Positions 43,951-54,356 of a DNA stretch of 64,000 nucleotides are shown piece by piece. The number at the start of each line of letters is the position of its first letter. Position 1 is the first letter of the stretch. The stretch comes from Aplectana chamaeleonis (Eukaryota; Nematoda; Chromadorea; Rhabditida; Cosmocercidae). The stretch covers positions 1 to 64,000 of the forward strand of contig JAPDOI010001370.1 in NCBI GenBank assembly GCA_029168955.1, read 5' to 3'. Under the pieces are notes generated by a model. The model saw only the letters and a program-made list of their open reading frames with translations. It was not told the DNA's origin and ran no database searches. Made by a program: the position numbers and the translations under genes.

Positions 43951-45331
43951 CTGTCCACGTATGCAGCGGTGGTCATTGGCCTCGCTTTCGTGTCAGTGGG
44001 CAAACAAGAGAACAGTCAGTTCTGAGTACTGTTCTACTGCACATATTTAGCTTCATTTGTGCCTATTGCTTCCACTGTTCATTCATAATCACTTTCTGGA
44101 GAGACAGCTTTCTGGGACGAGCTCAAGAACTGAGCAGGACATCGATCTACCCCGAAAAGTTCACCAAACCATGGAAAATTGTGACATAACTTTCTACGTA
44201 GATTCTCTTCTTTCGAATCTGTGTCAGACTGTGAAGGGTTGTGCATTGCATTGCAAAAGTTCCCTGCGTAAGCTTGATCTAGCACAGTGTAACTGATTCC
44301 CGTGAAAACATATAGGAGCGCGCAAGATTTGTTCTTGCAAAGAAAGCTTTTTGTGACGTTTTTGCCCATGCAACTCTGAGAAATATTGCCGCGATTCTGC
44401 CGCAACTCCTCCGGTTTGACGCCTGTTGGAGGAGTTGCATGGAGATGCGAGGCAGAATCGCGAACCATTCTTTATTGACCAAATCGCGGTAGGGTCGCGG
44501 AAGAGTTCCGGGGGAGTCCCAGTGGAGTAGCAAAAGCGTGGTCCACGGGGAAGTCGCGGCAAAGCCGCGGAAGAGCCCAGGGTAGCTTGGGAGTCGCGGG
44601 ATGGTCCGAAATCGAGAAGAAGTTGTTGGGCAGCAGCGGAAGGATCACGGCAATATTTCTCAAAGAAAGCGCCTTGTCGCCATATCTCGCTTCAAAATTG
44701 ACGAAATGAAATTGTGAGGTAGTTTTCGTGTTCCTCTCAGTGAGGCAAATGTAGAGTCACTGCGACTCCGGTATCCTGTTGAAAAGGTGTATTTCCTTCA
44801 AAAATTCATGTCGACCACACATCAGAATATGAAAGATTTCTGCTATCATGATCATCTGACCATTTCATAGTGAGGGATTTTTTGGTGCAAATATGCATTT
44901 TTCGATGCACTTCTTGAGTTCAATCTATTATTTGCCAGTACTATTGTCCGGTGCTTCTCCGGACCAAACTCCGCTTTGCGGCCGCGCGCTTTCGAGTCGG
45001 AAGTTTCCCGCGCCGCAGATGCCGATCCGTTGACTCTAGGTGGGTTTTGGAAACTGAAAACTAGACAAAATTGGAGAAAACTGTATAAGAAAGCCACAGC
45101 GAGTCGGCTCTAGCGCTGGACACTCGACTGACTCCAGCGCCTGCTGTCGCAAAACATGTCGAGACGCAAATGCGGACCGGAATTCGGTCCAGAGAAGCAC
45201 AGTATAGGACTCAATGAAAGCAATTTAGAAATTACTTCAAAATTGAAATCGGATAACTTTGAAGCAAATTATGGCGATGCGGCGCTTTGTGAGCGCAGAA
45301 AAACGCCGCAAAATTGTGCGCTACTGTACCT
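43951..45331. other. No gene recognised; two hairpin-like regions
   Basis: An imperfect hairpin spans 44388-44464 (GCGATTCTGCCGCAACTCCT facing GGAGTTGCATGGAGATGCG and GCAGAATCGCG). A looser inverted similarity joins 44940-44975 (GTCCGGTGCTTCTCCGG) and 45175-45205 (CCGGAATTCGGTCCAGAGAA). No conserved coding sequence was recognised; the 129- and 112-codon minus-strand frames at 44079-44562 have no familiar motif. Confidence 0.4.
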
Positions 45332-45752
45332 CAGGGGTAAAATTTGATATTATAGTCCGCCCACCGTGTATAGTCCGCCCACCGTGAATAGTCCGCCCAC
45401 CGTGTCCGTAGGCAACCCTGCCAAGCTCGAGAACTCAATTCGATCAAATAAGTGAGAAACTACACGGAAGAAGTCGGCCCCGCTCACAACACCCTAAAAG
45501 CATAATCAAGCGTTTCGACCTCGAAAAGGTTACCAAAATTTTTGCAAACAGAAAAATTAGTTTGTGTGGCGATGCAAAATGTACAATAGCAGATCTCTTG
45601 GTTTCCTTTCCGGGGCGGTGTGCGCAGTTAGGTTTTTGGGGCGGGGCCGACTTTTTCCTTGAAGTTTCTCACTTATTAGAGCGAATTGAGATCTCGCGCT
45701 TGGCAGGGTTGCTACTCACGGTGGGCGGGCCATATTATCAAATTTACTCCTG
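45332..45752. mobile_element. 421-bp foldback MITE with CAGGGGTAAA ends
   Basis: Ends CAGGGGTAAAATTTGATA and, inverted, CAGGAGTAAATTTGATA open inverted arms of about 150 bp containing CCGCCCACCGTG, GCAACCCTGCCAAGC and AGTCGGCCCCGC. In the left arm ATAGTCCGCCCACCGTG is present three times in tandem, only once in the right arm. Diverged relatives occur in elements G and H and at 52728-52830. No clear target duplication. Confidence 0.8.
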
Positions 45753-45762
45753 ATGTTGCACT

Positions 45763-46143
45763 ATGCCTTCAAGGCTGTTTAGCACAGCGAGGCACTGCTC
45801 TGCAATCCAACTAACCCATAGCTCCGAAAGCACGCTCACAAGTACGCCGCGAAACGGAGTGGGTGTGCACCTTGTAAACGATATGCTACTTATGCATAAA
45901 ATCCTTTTCAACCCTGAGTTCGGTCTTAATCCGCGTGGATTGGTTTGAGAGTTTCCAACACCCGCTGTGGGGAGACCAAATTCTAACGTTATTCCACCAA
46001 TCTTACATAATTTCAGGCAGTACTTCTTCACCAACAGAGCAATTCCTACCTTTGAGACTCTCAGCGCAATTGAGACTATTCTTAGGGACAAGTCTCTAGG
46101 AAATCAACTCGTTCGAAACATTCATCCGCCAAAAACTAAGGCA
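45763..46143 (+). pseudogene. Penelope-like element N-terminal region
   Basis: One frame, interrupted only by a TGA at 45946, reads NDMLLMHKILFNPEFGLNPR, a Pro/Asn-rich stretch, then RQYFFTNRAIPTFETLSAIE and ILRDKSLGNQLVRNIHPPKT before a stop at 46141-46143. The content is plausible for the N-terminal part of a Penelope protein, but homology was judged only by position and the open frame. A TAATTTCAG within it resembles a splice acceptor. Confidence 0.4.
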
Positions 46144-46149
46144 TAGAGG

Positions 46150-47631
46150 TTTGACAGGTGATCCAGCTTGAGAGGTTTCAGAATTGCTCTACTTATGACA
46201 TTATCTTGTGTCTGTGTCTGTGTCTGTCTGTCCTGTGTCTGTGTCTTGCCACCAGGCATGTATTGTTTATAAGGAATCCATACATTTTCTTTTACGATGC
46301 AAATCCCAACGTATCACACCAAAGTTTCTCGAAACTCTATTTTGGGCTGTACCTTACAAAAATAACCATGATGTCCGTAATCACATCACTTCCTTGGAAC
46401 GGTCATTACTCGATGCAAGTATAGCCGAACGGCGCAAGAGAAGGAACGAAGGTATACGTGGGATCATTGCATCACGTAATGCTCTGAGAAGCACACTAAA
46501 CTCCGAAGTGTGGGAAGCGATTTCAAGCAGGAACCAGATGTTGTGCTCACGCTTACGCCGTACCGAAGCTGCTCGGCTCGATGATAAATATTAACACCTA
46601 CTGCGTGAAGAGACTACTCGTAGACAAACGCATTTCATGAAATGGAATGCAGTGCCACCTAAGCGTTTTACTATCATGGGAACTAGTGAAGTAGATAGTG
46701 ATATGGAGGCGAAGCTCAATTCAGGGCCATCTTTTGCAGTTACGGAACCAATCACGGATAAGATGTTAGTCTTTGTTGCTGTGGGATTTCACAAGTTCAC
46801 CCACCAACTGAGACGGCGGGAGAATATGGGACCATCAGCGTTGGACCAAATTTCGACGATATTAGCAACCGTACCTTTCCCAAGGCCTAATTTTGTGGTG
46901 CCGAGACCTGTCGCTGCTCTCGAACCAAAACTAACAGCGTTAGAGATCAATTTGAGAGAGGTGTACACCAGTGCACAACCGGTCAGATATGGGTCTAATC
47001 TGAATGAGCAGGAGCGAAGAGGATTGAAGAAACTAATGGAAAGGAAGGGAGAGCTGCGATATAGTGTACGTGAGAAAAGTGGCGATTTCGTAGTGATGAC
47101 CCAGGCAATGGACAAGGAGGTCACGTGCCGTAGTCTACTAGATGTCAACACGTACATGGAGTGCTCACCACAAGCTTTTGCGCGTGCTTCACAAAGACTT
47201 CAAGAAATCACCAAACGAGTGTTGGGTAGCAAGTTAAGTACGCATGTGGTGAGACGATTCATCTCATCTTGTCCCACCGTCCCTACTTACTAAACCCTAG
47301 TTAAAACTCATAAATTCGGCAGTACCCCAGTCGATCAGATCACTGAAGAAAATGTCAAGATTCGGCCCATAATTTCCAGTTGCGGAGGCCCCTCAGACAA
47401 GATCAGCTGGTTACTAGTCAAATTGTTTTCCCCACTTTTGATCCACGTAGCGTCACACATTGTCAACACGGACGAGTTCATACCATCGTTGGATAGCTGC
47501 CAAATCCCAGACAATGCAAGCTACGCTAGTTTCGATGCTGTATCCCTATACACCAATGTGCCTACGCCTGATGCAGCAGAAGCGTTGCTCTCACTGTGGA
47601 GACAGCATAGAAGAGATGTGTTTGTACTCGG
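46150..47631 (+). pseudogene. Penelope-like reverse transcriptase, N-terminal half
   Basis: One frame with TAA stops at 46592-46594 and 47291-47293 encodes, in order, an Arg-rich helical region (SIAERRKRRNEGIRGIIASR), a long linker (LALEPKLTALEINLR type sequence near 46920), VMTQAMDKEVTCRSLLD, TYYALVKTH-like sequence after the second stop, VKIRPIISSCGGPSDKISWL and YASFDAVSLYTNVPTPDA, which carries the first catalytic Asp of the palm. These are typical Penelope RT landmarks (KxHK, RPI and FDVxSLYTNVP blocks). A CTG-rich microsatellite lies at 46207-46250. Confidence 0.85.
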
Positions 47632-48306
47632 CTCAGATAATAACACCGGCTGAGCGGGCAGGCTTATTTTGGGGGCGGAGCGTCTTACCGGCTGAACGGG
47701 CGGGCATGCATTTTACCGGCTGAGCGGGCAGACACTAAAGCAAACCAGGCTCATGTACGGAGCGGGCGAAATGGACATCGAGCTGATTCGGGTGTTGGCA
47801 TTCGAACGGATGGTCATCCACATGATTTGGATCATTGACCCCTCACCCCTTACGGTTCGTTGTGATCGTGGGGACGTGACAGCGGGTCAGTTCATGATTT
47901 CTGAAGCAAGGTAAGGCTTGCCGCTTCAGAAATGAAACGCAAGCCTCGAACTTGCTGGGGAATTGGGAGAGCCTACTAGGGGCTTCATCTAGTCTTGCAG
48001 ATCGATATCATTCACGTGGTAAGCAACTAATACCGGCAGAGCGGACCTATATTTACCGGCTGAGGGGACAGTGAATGCGGGCTGAGGGGCAGCCATTTAC
48101 CGGCTGAGGGGACAGTGAATGCGGGCTGAGGGGGCAGCCATTTACTGGCTGAGGGGACAGTGAATGCGGGCTGAGGGGGCCACCACTTGCCGGCTGAGCG
48201 CTCCACCATTTACCGGCTGAGGGGGCAGTGAATACCGGGGCATGCCCGGGTACAATGTTTAGTCAGCCGGTATTGCCTGCCCCCTCAGACGGAGTTACTG
48301 CCCGAG
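47632..48306 (+). mobile_element. CTCAG-ended MITE in the Penelope RT, copy 1
   Basis: The 675-bp insert begins CTCAGATAATAACACCGGCT and ends AGACGGAGTTACTGCCCGAG, giving inverted ends CTCAG(A/G)..AGTAAC(T/A)CCGGCTGAG. GG lies on both sides (47630-47631 and 48307-48308), and the RT frame reads through if one GG is kept. Inside are many scattered copies of ACCGGCTGAG(C/G)GGGCA and a unique ~300-bp middle with an exon-like ORF. It is the reverse complement of the insert at 48678-49391, with few differences apart from indels. Confidence 0.88.
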
Positions 48307-48677
48307 GGAGTAGAAGAAGGTGATCTACGCGATCTTTTGGAGGCGAGCCTACAGTGCAATATATTCCAGTTTAACAAGCAATTCTATATGCAACACCGTG
48401 TGCTAGCTATGGGACTCAGAATAGCTCCACTATTGGCCATCGTCTACCTCGACCGTATAGAAAGGAGATCACTAACTACTGGAATAGCTTTCTACAAACG
48501 GTACATCGATGACGTATTCATCATCGGATCTTCCTCAACAGACTTGGAGGAGACTATTGAATTTGAACTCGCAAGTCGATAGTATTAGATTCACTGTGGA
48601 AGAGCGCAACGAGGATGGATTTGTGCCCTTTTTGAACTCGAAGGTCAGGGTTAGAGGCGGGAACAGCGAACGTACTT
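48307..48677 (+). pseudogene. Penelope-like reverse transcriptase, catalytic core
   Basis: The segment between the two MITE copies reads GVEEGDLRDLLEASLQCNIF, QFNKQFYMQHRVLAMGLRIA, PLLAIVYLDRIE and KRYIDDVFIIGSS, with the YIDD catalytic box at 48502-48513. The usual MGSPLSP block reads MGLRIAP here, a possible inactivating change. A one-base frameshift near 48565 moves the rest (VDSIRFTVEERNEDGFVPFL and NSKVRV) into the next frame. Confidence 0.88.
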
Positions 48678-49391
48678 CTCAGGCAGTAACTCCGGCTGAG
48701 GGGGCAGGCAATACCGGCTGACTAAACATTGTACCCGGGAATGCCCCGGTATTCACTGCCCCCTCAGCCGATAAATTGTGGAGCGCTCAGCCGACAAGTG
48801 GTGGCCCCCTCAGCCCGCATTCACTGTCCCCTCAGCCGGTAAATGGAGGTCCGCTCTGCCGGTATTAGTTGCTTACCACGTGAATGATATCGATCTGCAA
48901 GACTAGATGAAGCCCCTAATTCCCCAGCAAGTTCGAGGCTTGCGTTTCATTTCTGAAGCGGCAAGCCTAACCTCGCTTCAAAAATCATGAACTGACCCGC
49001 TGTCACGTCCCCACGGTCACAACGAACCGTAAGGGGTGAGGGGACAATTATCCAAATCATGTGGATGACCATCCGTTCGAATGCCAACACCCGAATCAGC
49101 TCGAAGTCCATTTCGCCAGCTCCGTACATGAGCCTGGTTCGCTTTAGTGTCTGCCCGCTCAGCCGGTAAAGCCATGCCCCTCAGCCGGTAATGCTATGTC
49201 TGCCCGATCAGCCGGTGACATGCTCAGCCGTGGATTTATGTCTGCCCGCTCAGCAGGTTAAGCCATGCCCCTCAGCTGGTAAAATGCATGCCCGCCCGCT
49301 CAGCCGGTAAGACGCTCCGCCCCAAAATAAGCCTGCCCGCTCAGTCGGCGAGCCTACTTCTCCGCCCGCTCAGCCGGTGTTATTATCTGAG
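48678..49391 (-). mobile_element. CTCAG-ended MITE in the Penelope RT, copy 2 (inverted)
   Basis: The 714-bp insert starts CTCAGGCAGTAACTCCGGCT and ends GGTGTTATTATCTGAG. TT flanks both ends (48676-48677 and 49392-49393), and removing the insert with one TT joins ...ERT to WYKKSASKN in frame, as expected for Penelope proteins (TWYRKP-like). It is inverted relative to copy 1 and closely similar to it along the unique middle region; the GGCTGAG-rich flanks differ by repeat number. Confidence 0.88.
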
Positions 49392-50116
49392 TTGGTATAA
49401 GAAGTCAGCGTCTAAGAATATAATACTGCACTCTAGAAGCTGTCACCCCACATACATGAAGGCTAACGTCGTTCGTAACTTGACCATGACAAAGGACAGA
49501 GTCTGCACGTTTAGGTCGGATGAAGTGGACTCCATGGTGGGCCGTATTCTAAGCGATAATGGTTATAATCACGCACGTACAAACTCATGGAGACCCTACA
49601 ATACGCCGGACGGTGTTGCTTTGATTATGCCATACGTCAACGAGCTTGTGGCCCATAGAGTGAACAGTGTCGTGAAAAACGCATCGCTGCCTGTACGGCT
49701 CATATTTCGTCCACCTCCGAACCTGAAAAGCATACTCACCTTTTCAAGGCCTTACGAAGATAGATGTGGGAGACGGGAGTGTGGTTACTGCACGGATAAG
49801 AAAATATGCCAATTAACTGGGACAGTTTACTTGATAGAGTGCCAAGGCTGTGGAGAAAAGTACGTGGGTGAAACAGGTAGGTCCCTACACAAACGGTTGG
49901 ACGAACATCGTAGGGCCCTGAGATATCCAGCTTCATATACTACTAACAGCTTTTCAAGGCATAGGACGCTCAAGCATCTTCAGGAAACTCCCCGGGCTGT
50001 CTATTTCAGTGTTGCACCGCTCAGTTGAAAACACGATAGAAAGGAAAATATTAGAGGCAATTGAGATTAAGCGGTTATTCCCGGAAATAAACAACCGAAA
50101 CGAATTATATAAGTGA
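49392..50116 (+). pseudogene. Penelope-like element C-terminus with GIY-YIG endonuclease
   Basis: The frame resumes with WYKKSASKNIILHSRSCHPT, then MKANVVRNLTMTKDR, a linker, RCGRRECGYCTDKKICQLTG (a Cys cluster resembling a zinc-binding CCHH-type linker) and the GIY-YIG signature TVYLIECQGCGEKYVGETGR with the following SLHKRLDEHRRAL. The enzyme would cleave target DNA for Penelope insertion. After PRAVYFSV the frame shifts by one near 50015 and a second frame reads LHRSVENTIERKILEAIEIK to a stop at 50114-50116, completing the typical end. Confidence 0.9.
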
Positions 50117-50206
50117 AGTGCTCCAGATCATTGCATGATAACGCGAACCGCTCTCGGTTTCTGTAATACCTCACCATGATGCCCCACTGCGTCTCTAAGT
50201 ATTTAA

Positions 50207-50814
50207 AGGCATCGTACACGATGAAAACCATACTTGGGTTTTTGACTTTTTCGTGTTGTTATATCTCTCTAGTGACTGACGGTTGCAAAAAGCCCCCTCA
50301 AAAACGTCAACTTTTCAAGAAAAACCCATTTCAAGAAAGCTTAATACAAATTTGAAATTCCCGCCGACATCAACTTGGGATAGTTGCGCGAAAAACGCAA
50401 GGAACACTTTTACGATTCGTTCCTTGGCGCAGCGTCGGAAGCAATTCACCGAGGATGCCATTCAGACGAGCGATCTTTTTTTCTTCATTGAAACTGAAAA
50501 GGGTTACTAACCTGCTGCGTCCATTGCTGTCAGCTGCTTTCGATCGATGCCGAACGTGAAATCGAGTGGCATGTGAATTGCGCCCTACGACGCGTCAACG
50601 CACGATCGCCGGCAGCAACCACGGAGTTTTGCTCCTTGTAACAACAGATCGACCCCGAGGCCGGCCCCAAAAACCCAGGAAGCCTTTTTCAGTTATGTAG
50701 ATCTCCGTTCAGAGGCGATTTCGGAACTCCAAACTTTCTGAGTGACATTGTCATGACCCGCTAGTCCGACTGAACGCAAAAGCTGGAATTCGGTTTCCAT
50801 CGTGTACGATGCCT
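50207..50814 (+). mobile_element. TTAA-flanked foldback MITE, B family (copy B2)
   Basis: TTAA at 50203-50206 and 50815-50818 flanks 608 bp with ends AGGCATCGTACACGATG and its inverse CATCGTGTACGATGCCT, a perfect inverted repeat. The interior matches the element at 9925-10496 throughout in the same orientation. It sits just downstream of the Penelope-like coding end, probably within that element's 3' region. Confidence 0.92.
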
Positions 50815-50939
50815 TTAAGGACGCATGAGGGGTGGGACTCCGTTTATTCGTAGTCGCGGTCTAACCACATAGTACGACAGACCAGGCCAGTTCGCTGTCA
50901 AGTGGATTCCAGTGCAGCAGTAATCTATGTATTTCAGGT

Positions 50940-50964
50940 CTGAAGAAGGTGCGAAGCACCGAAA
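50940..50964 (+). ncRNA. Hammerhead-like core motif near the Penelope-like element
   Basis: CTGAAGA is followed by a perfect GGTGC-GAA-GCACC hairpin and GAAA, the order of the hammerhead catalytic core (CUGANGA, stem II, GAAA). Penelope-like elements are known to carry hammerhead motifs, and with the MITE B2 removed this lies about 215 bp after the Penelope stop. One base (A50947) is extra before stem II, and the expected UH cleavage site after a stem III (GCTT with AAGC) was not found. It is therefore degenerate or coincidental. Confidence 0.3.
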
Positions 50965-50969
50965 GCTTA

Positions 50970-52727
50970 CCAGAAGCGAAGTTTTGAGAAGGAGTTTTTG
51001 CGAATTTTGGACAATTTTCGCGATAAACCTTTTTGGAACTTTTGCAGATTGCTTGAAGCCTCACAATAAACATTTCGAACATTGTCTTGTATTCAAGATA
51101 TGTTTCTCTCTGTGTGCCTGTACTCAAGCTCTTGCTTGTATAATGAATAAATATTCTCGGAAGACCGCCAGGTCGTCCTGTTCAACACGCTGTAGGGATG
51201 CTTCCAAGTCCTGCCTTAAAACGGCCGCCTGAACGTAGGCGAAAGTTTCGGACGGATGTGGTGAAGGTCTTAAAATAACTCGGCAATAAAGGGCAATTCA
51301 TGCAGGATGTTTTACTTTGCAGGAAGTGAAAAAGCGACCAATGGATGCATTGTGTTCAAGTTCTGGCTGAAGACCGTGACAATTGGACACGGCTGACTAC
51401 TAGGAACGCACATCGTGCCAGGTGGAGGTCAGCGAATGAAGTCAAGTAAGTCACGAAGCGATGAGTTCAAGAACTTTATATGCACATACTTCGAGCGAAA
51501 AGTACAGAACAGTAAAAAAATACAATAATGTTTTCTTGTAAGGCACATCAAATATCCTTGGATCGCAAACAGATCATTACTCAGAATCTTTAAAAAAGGG
51601 CGAGCAAGGTGAGCAAAGCAGACATTATCTACGATTAGCTTCGTGCTGTGACTATTTCTTCGAGCATTTAAAGCCCCCAAATGCGGAAGCGGGGCACTGT
51701 TCGCTCTGCAAAGCAACGAGCGGAAAGTAATGTCGACCGCGTTGGGAGTTTACGGCGATTAATGCGGCGTTGTCGGCAGCGAACGAGGATCACAGCGTTT
51801 TGACGGCGGATAACATAGTCAGCAACATTGCTACTGTAATCATTGAGGAAATCTCTGTCGTTGCATCAAGATTTGCGCTCGGTTTCAGCTTGCTGGTCGC
51901 TTCAACTCTACAGACCCCTTTACGCTGCAGAATAGCACGCGGTATAACTCCTGCAAATGCGCCAAATAGAGGAAGAAGCGCGTGAACGCATCGTGGTAGA
52001 AAGGCGAGTGTAGTCCGTATCGCTCGACTTTTGTGTTCTGAAGGTCCGTGCTATTGAAACGCGCAGTTACATTCAGTTCATTTTCGCGGATGTGGTCTTC
52101 AGGCTGTAGAAAAAAAAACGAAATTCCCGTAGTTCCTTCGCGTGCGGAGCGGAAAACAGAGACAGGGATAGAGCGAAGACGGAGAAAGCAGGATCGCGCG
52201 CGAACACGAGAAGTCGGTTATCAACTTCCACCTATTTAGTATTCCAAAACGCTGGCTTCACCGTAGCAAAAGAAGCGGCTAGCGGCAAAAGTATGAAAAG
52301 GGGAAAAGAGACCACGCGCTTCACAGCATTCGGCGCATGGGACTGGCGCACTCCGCGGTCAATCAGTTCAATGGGCTTTAGAACCGGGATTTCCGTTGTC
52401 TAATCTAGCACCTGTCACAATTGGAAACCCTCCGGTAACACTATACCTTTTTCTATTCAGAATCGTTGAGAAATGACAGCATAAACAGAATACGGACTCC
52501 TATAATCTAGCGACAATGCTATGAACATGATAAAATTTGATAATTACAAATTCGTGCGTTCGGCAATTACTCCTAGGGTACCTTTCCTTCTCCTCCATCG
52601 TGTCATATCTGATTTCACCATCTAAGATCGTCCTTTTATGAGCATAATGAACTCTGAAAATGTCTAATGGTTTGTGGATGTATATACTCTCATTATTCGG
52701 ACTCTGGTAAAGGCGTAGCCCAACCAC
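50970..52727. other. No gene recognised
   Basis: About 1.7 kb without a recognisable domain on either strand. Frames of 60-100 codons are present (for example 51429-51716 minus) without familiar motifs. The 3' exon of the calmodulin-like gene would be expected below 53572 on the minus strand and may lie here, but it was not identified. Confidence 0.35.
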
Positions 52728-52852
52728 AAGAGGTAATTTTTGATTCTATAGTCCTGCCGCCGTGTATAGCAACTCTGCCAAAAGCCAAGAGCAAAACCTC
52801 AATTTGCTGAAATAAGCAAGCGGAAAGTCGACCACCCCCCCCCCCCCCCCCC
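52728..52852. repeat. Half copy of the 45332 foldback plus a poly(C) run
   Basis: GGTAATTTTTGATTCTATAG, TAGCAACTCTGCCAAAAGCC and GAAATAAGCAAGCGGAAAGT match one arm of the 45332-type foldback. The arm ends in an uninterrupted run of about 22 C (52831-52852). No opposing arm is clear downstream. Confidence 0.6.
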
Positions 52853-53571
52853 CCGAGAAAACAAAAGATGGACCACGTCTACTGGCAAGTTTTCGATCTC
52901 AATAGGGACGAGTCGCGGAATGGATTTTGATCGAGCACTAACAAGAGCTTGTTTCAGAGGCAGTGTTCGCAATGAAACAAATGCCAGTTTTCCGGCAGAA
53001 TCGCCGGCACTTTCAGTATCAGGAGTGAAAAAAGACCGGTGAAAAACTGCCAGGAAGTGGGTCAAAATCGTGTGCTGTAGCCCGCCCGCCCAACATACTA
53101 CATAACACTTCTATTGAAAGCCTTTGGCAGACAAACAACCGGTTGTCGAAAGAACGGTCGTTTCCGACGTTTTTTGGCTATTTCTATTCTGTTTCCGTTT
53201 CCGAAAATCTTGAAAAAGAGTTACGTTTAGCCCTGGTTTCGACACATTTGCTGTATGTCAGCACTACGAGACACATCGCTGCGACGGATGAGCGGCAGTT
53301 GCTCTTACGATCGCCAATGCAGATTTTCCGATACAGGTTCCGCTGCTGTTTGTATTAGATAAAGTGGTTGTCGCTCATGACAGCGACAAAGTATACCATG
53401 GACCTTATACTACTCGCCACAGGCGAAGCGGCGCAGTGTTTCCATACATACATATTGACCGAAAATTGATAAGCCTCATATGCAATGTCGCGGGTAGTAT
53501 AACTCCGGCCATAGATGTTTCGGAATACAGTGAAGGTAAAGGGTGCTGAGATGTAAGGTGGCTATCCTAAC
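52853..53571. other. No gene recognised
   Basis: Spacer on the 3' side of the calmodulin-like gene. No EF-hand-4 exon was recognised on the minus strand. Confidence 0.35.
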
Positions 53572-53719
53572 CGTGGAAGCTGATCATGCCGTCATGGTCC
53601 ACGTCGCCCTCTTTGATCATATCTCGAGCATCAGTCTCACTCAGCTTCTCACCGAGAGATCGCATCACCATCAGCAAATCATCGGTTGAAATCATTCCAT
53701 CACCGTTCTTATCGAATAC
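53572..53719 (-). CDS. Calmodulin-like EF-hand protein, downstream exon
   Basis: On the minus strand, after a GAAGTTGCAG acceptor, the exon reads VFDKNGDGMISTDDLLMVMR, SLGEKLSETDARDMIKEGD and VDHDGMISFH. This is EF-hand 3 (loop DKNGDGMISTDD, all Ca2+-coordinating positions plausible) and most of EF-hand 4 (loop starting DVDHDGMISF), with the calmodulin central pattern LGEKLSETD. The expected Glu-Phe after ISFH lies on the next exon: the donor ACG|GTTAGG leaves phase 1. The phase-0 start matches the upstream exon at 56597-56691. The product is probably a small cytosolic Ca2+-binding regulator; which calmodulin-like paralogue cannot be told. Confidence 0.85.
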
Positions 53720-53784
53720 CTGCAACTTCACAGCTCTATTCCATACCTGACAGTACAATGAGGCTCCATTCATACCCCTATTGT

Positions 53785-54356
53785 GGTGAGCGCGAAGCGC
53801 TCACCAGATTTGGCTTTGATTCGCCATCGCGCAACCCCCTGATCTCAGTATCAGGGTCCAGAGTAAACGTAAGAAGACCGTTCTTTTTGCATTTGATATA
53901 CTTTAGAAAGGCGAATAACTGTTCAAAAAATGGTCCGGAATGGTTTCCTGAGATTCGAGAAAAAGTGTCAAAACCACGTCATTTTGGTCGAAAAAATGTT
54001 CATCTCCTTTTTTTTTTCAGTTGGCGTTCACGATCTTGTTGGAACACTTATCGTTGAGCTAGAGAGCTCATATTCGGCCAGGGAGCTGGTTTTGTGTGCA
54101 CCTAGCTCCTGTCAAAATTTGAAGTTGGTTGCTCAATTTTTGCGGAACCTCAAAATTGAGGGTCGAGAAAGACAAAAACACGTAAACATGTTATTATAAA
54201 CCATCCGACGTTTACTTATTCGTAAAATGAACTAGTGAAATAAACACTGTTACTGATAGGCTTTTGCTCAGGTTTTGACGGGGCAACGCTTCAATCAATA
54301 CGGCGGGATCTCGGAAGTACTTTTTGGAACGCCGCACGGTGTGACTAAGAAGTGCC
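53785..54356 (-). repeat. Dispersed ~0.6-kb repeat with hairpin end, right copy
   Basis: This is the inverted copy of 4640-5275: on the minus strand it runs from the satellite end near 54356 to the hairpin GGTGAGCGCTTCGCGCTCACC at 53789-53809. Landmarks include GTCAAAATTTGAAGTTG, GTTGGAACACTTATCGTTG and GACCGTTCTTTTTG. The copy and the adjoining satellite are inside the intron of the calmodulin-like gene, in the same orientation as the gene. Confidence 0.8.

Larger units (their letters stand above)
45763..50116 (+). mobile_element. Penelope-like retroelement (RT plus GIY-YIG), broken copy
   Basis: The plus-strand element encodes an N-terminal region, a Penelope-type reverse transcriptase and a C-terminal GIY-YIG endonuclease. 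The copy has stops at 45946, 46141, 46592 and 47291, frameshifts near 46145, 48565 and 50015, and two MITE insertions (47632-48306 and 48678-49391). With those two insertions and one copy of each 2-bp flank left out, the coding parts fall in register, so they post-date the ORF. The C-terminus appears to end at 50114-50116. The 5' end abuts the foldback MITE at 45332-45752. Terminal repeats were not defined. Confidence 0.88.

Noticed and set aside
44079..44562. Overlapping minus-strand frames of 112-129 codons as a gene
   Set aside because: Three frames overlap with none showing a domain, and part of the region is an imperfect hairpin.
47632..49391. The two inserts in the Penelope RT as spliceosomal introns
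   Set aside because: No GT donor lies at either left border, both have inverted CTCAG ends with 2-bp duplications, and they are inverted copies of each other.
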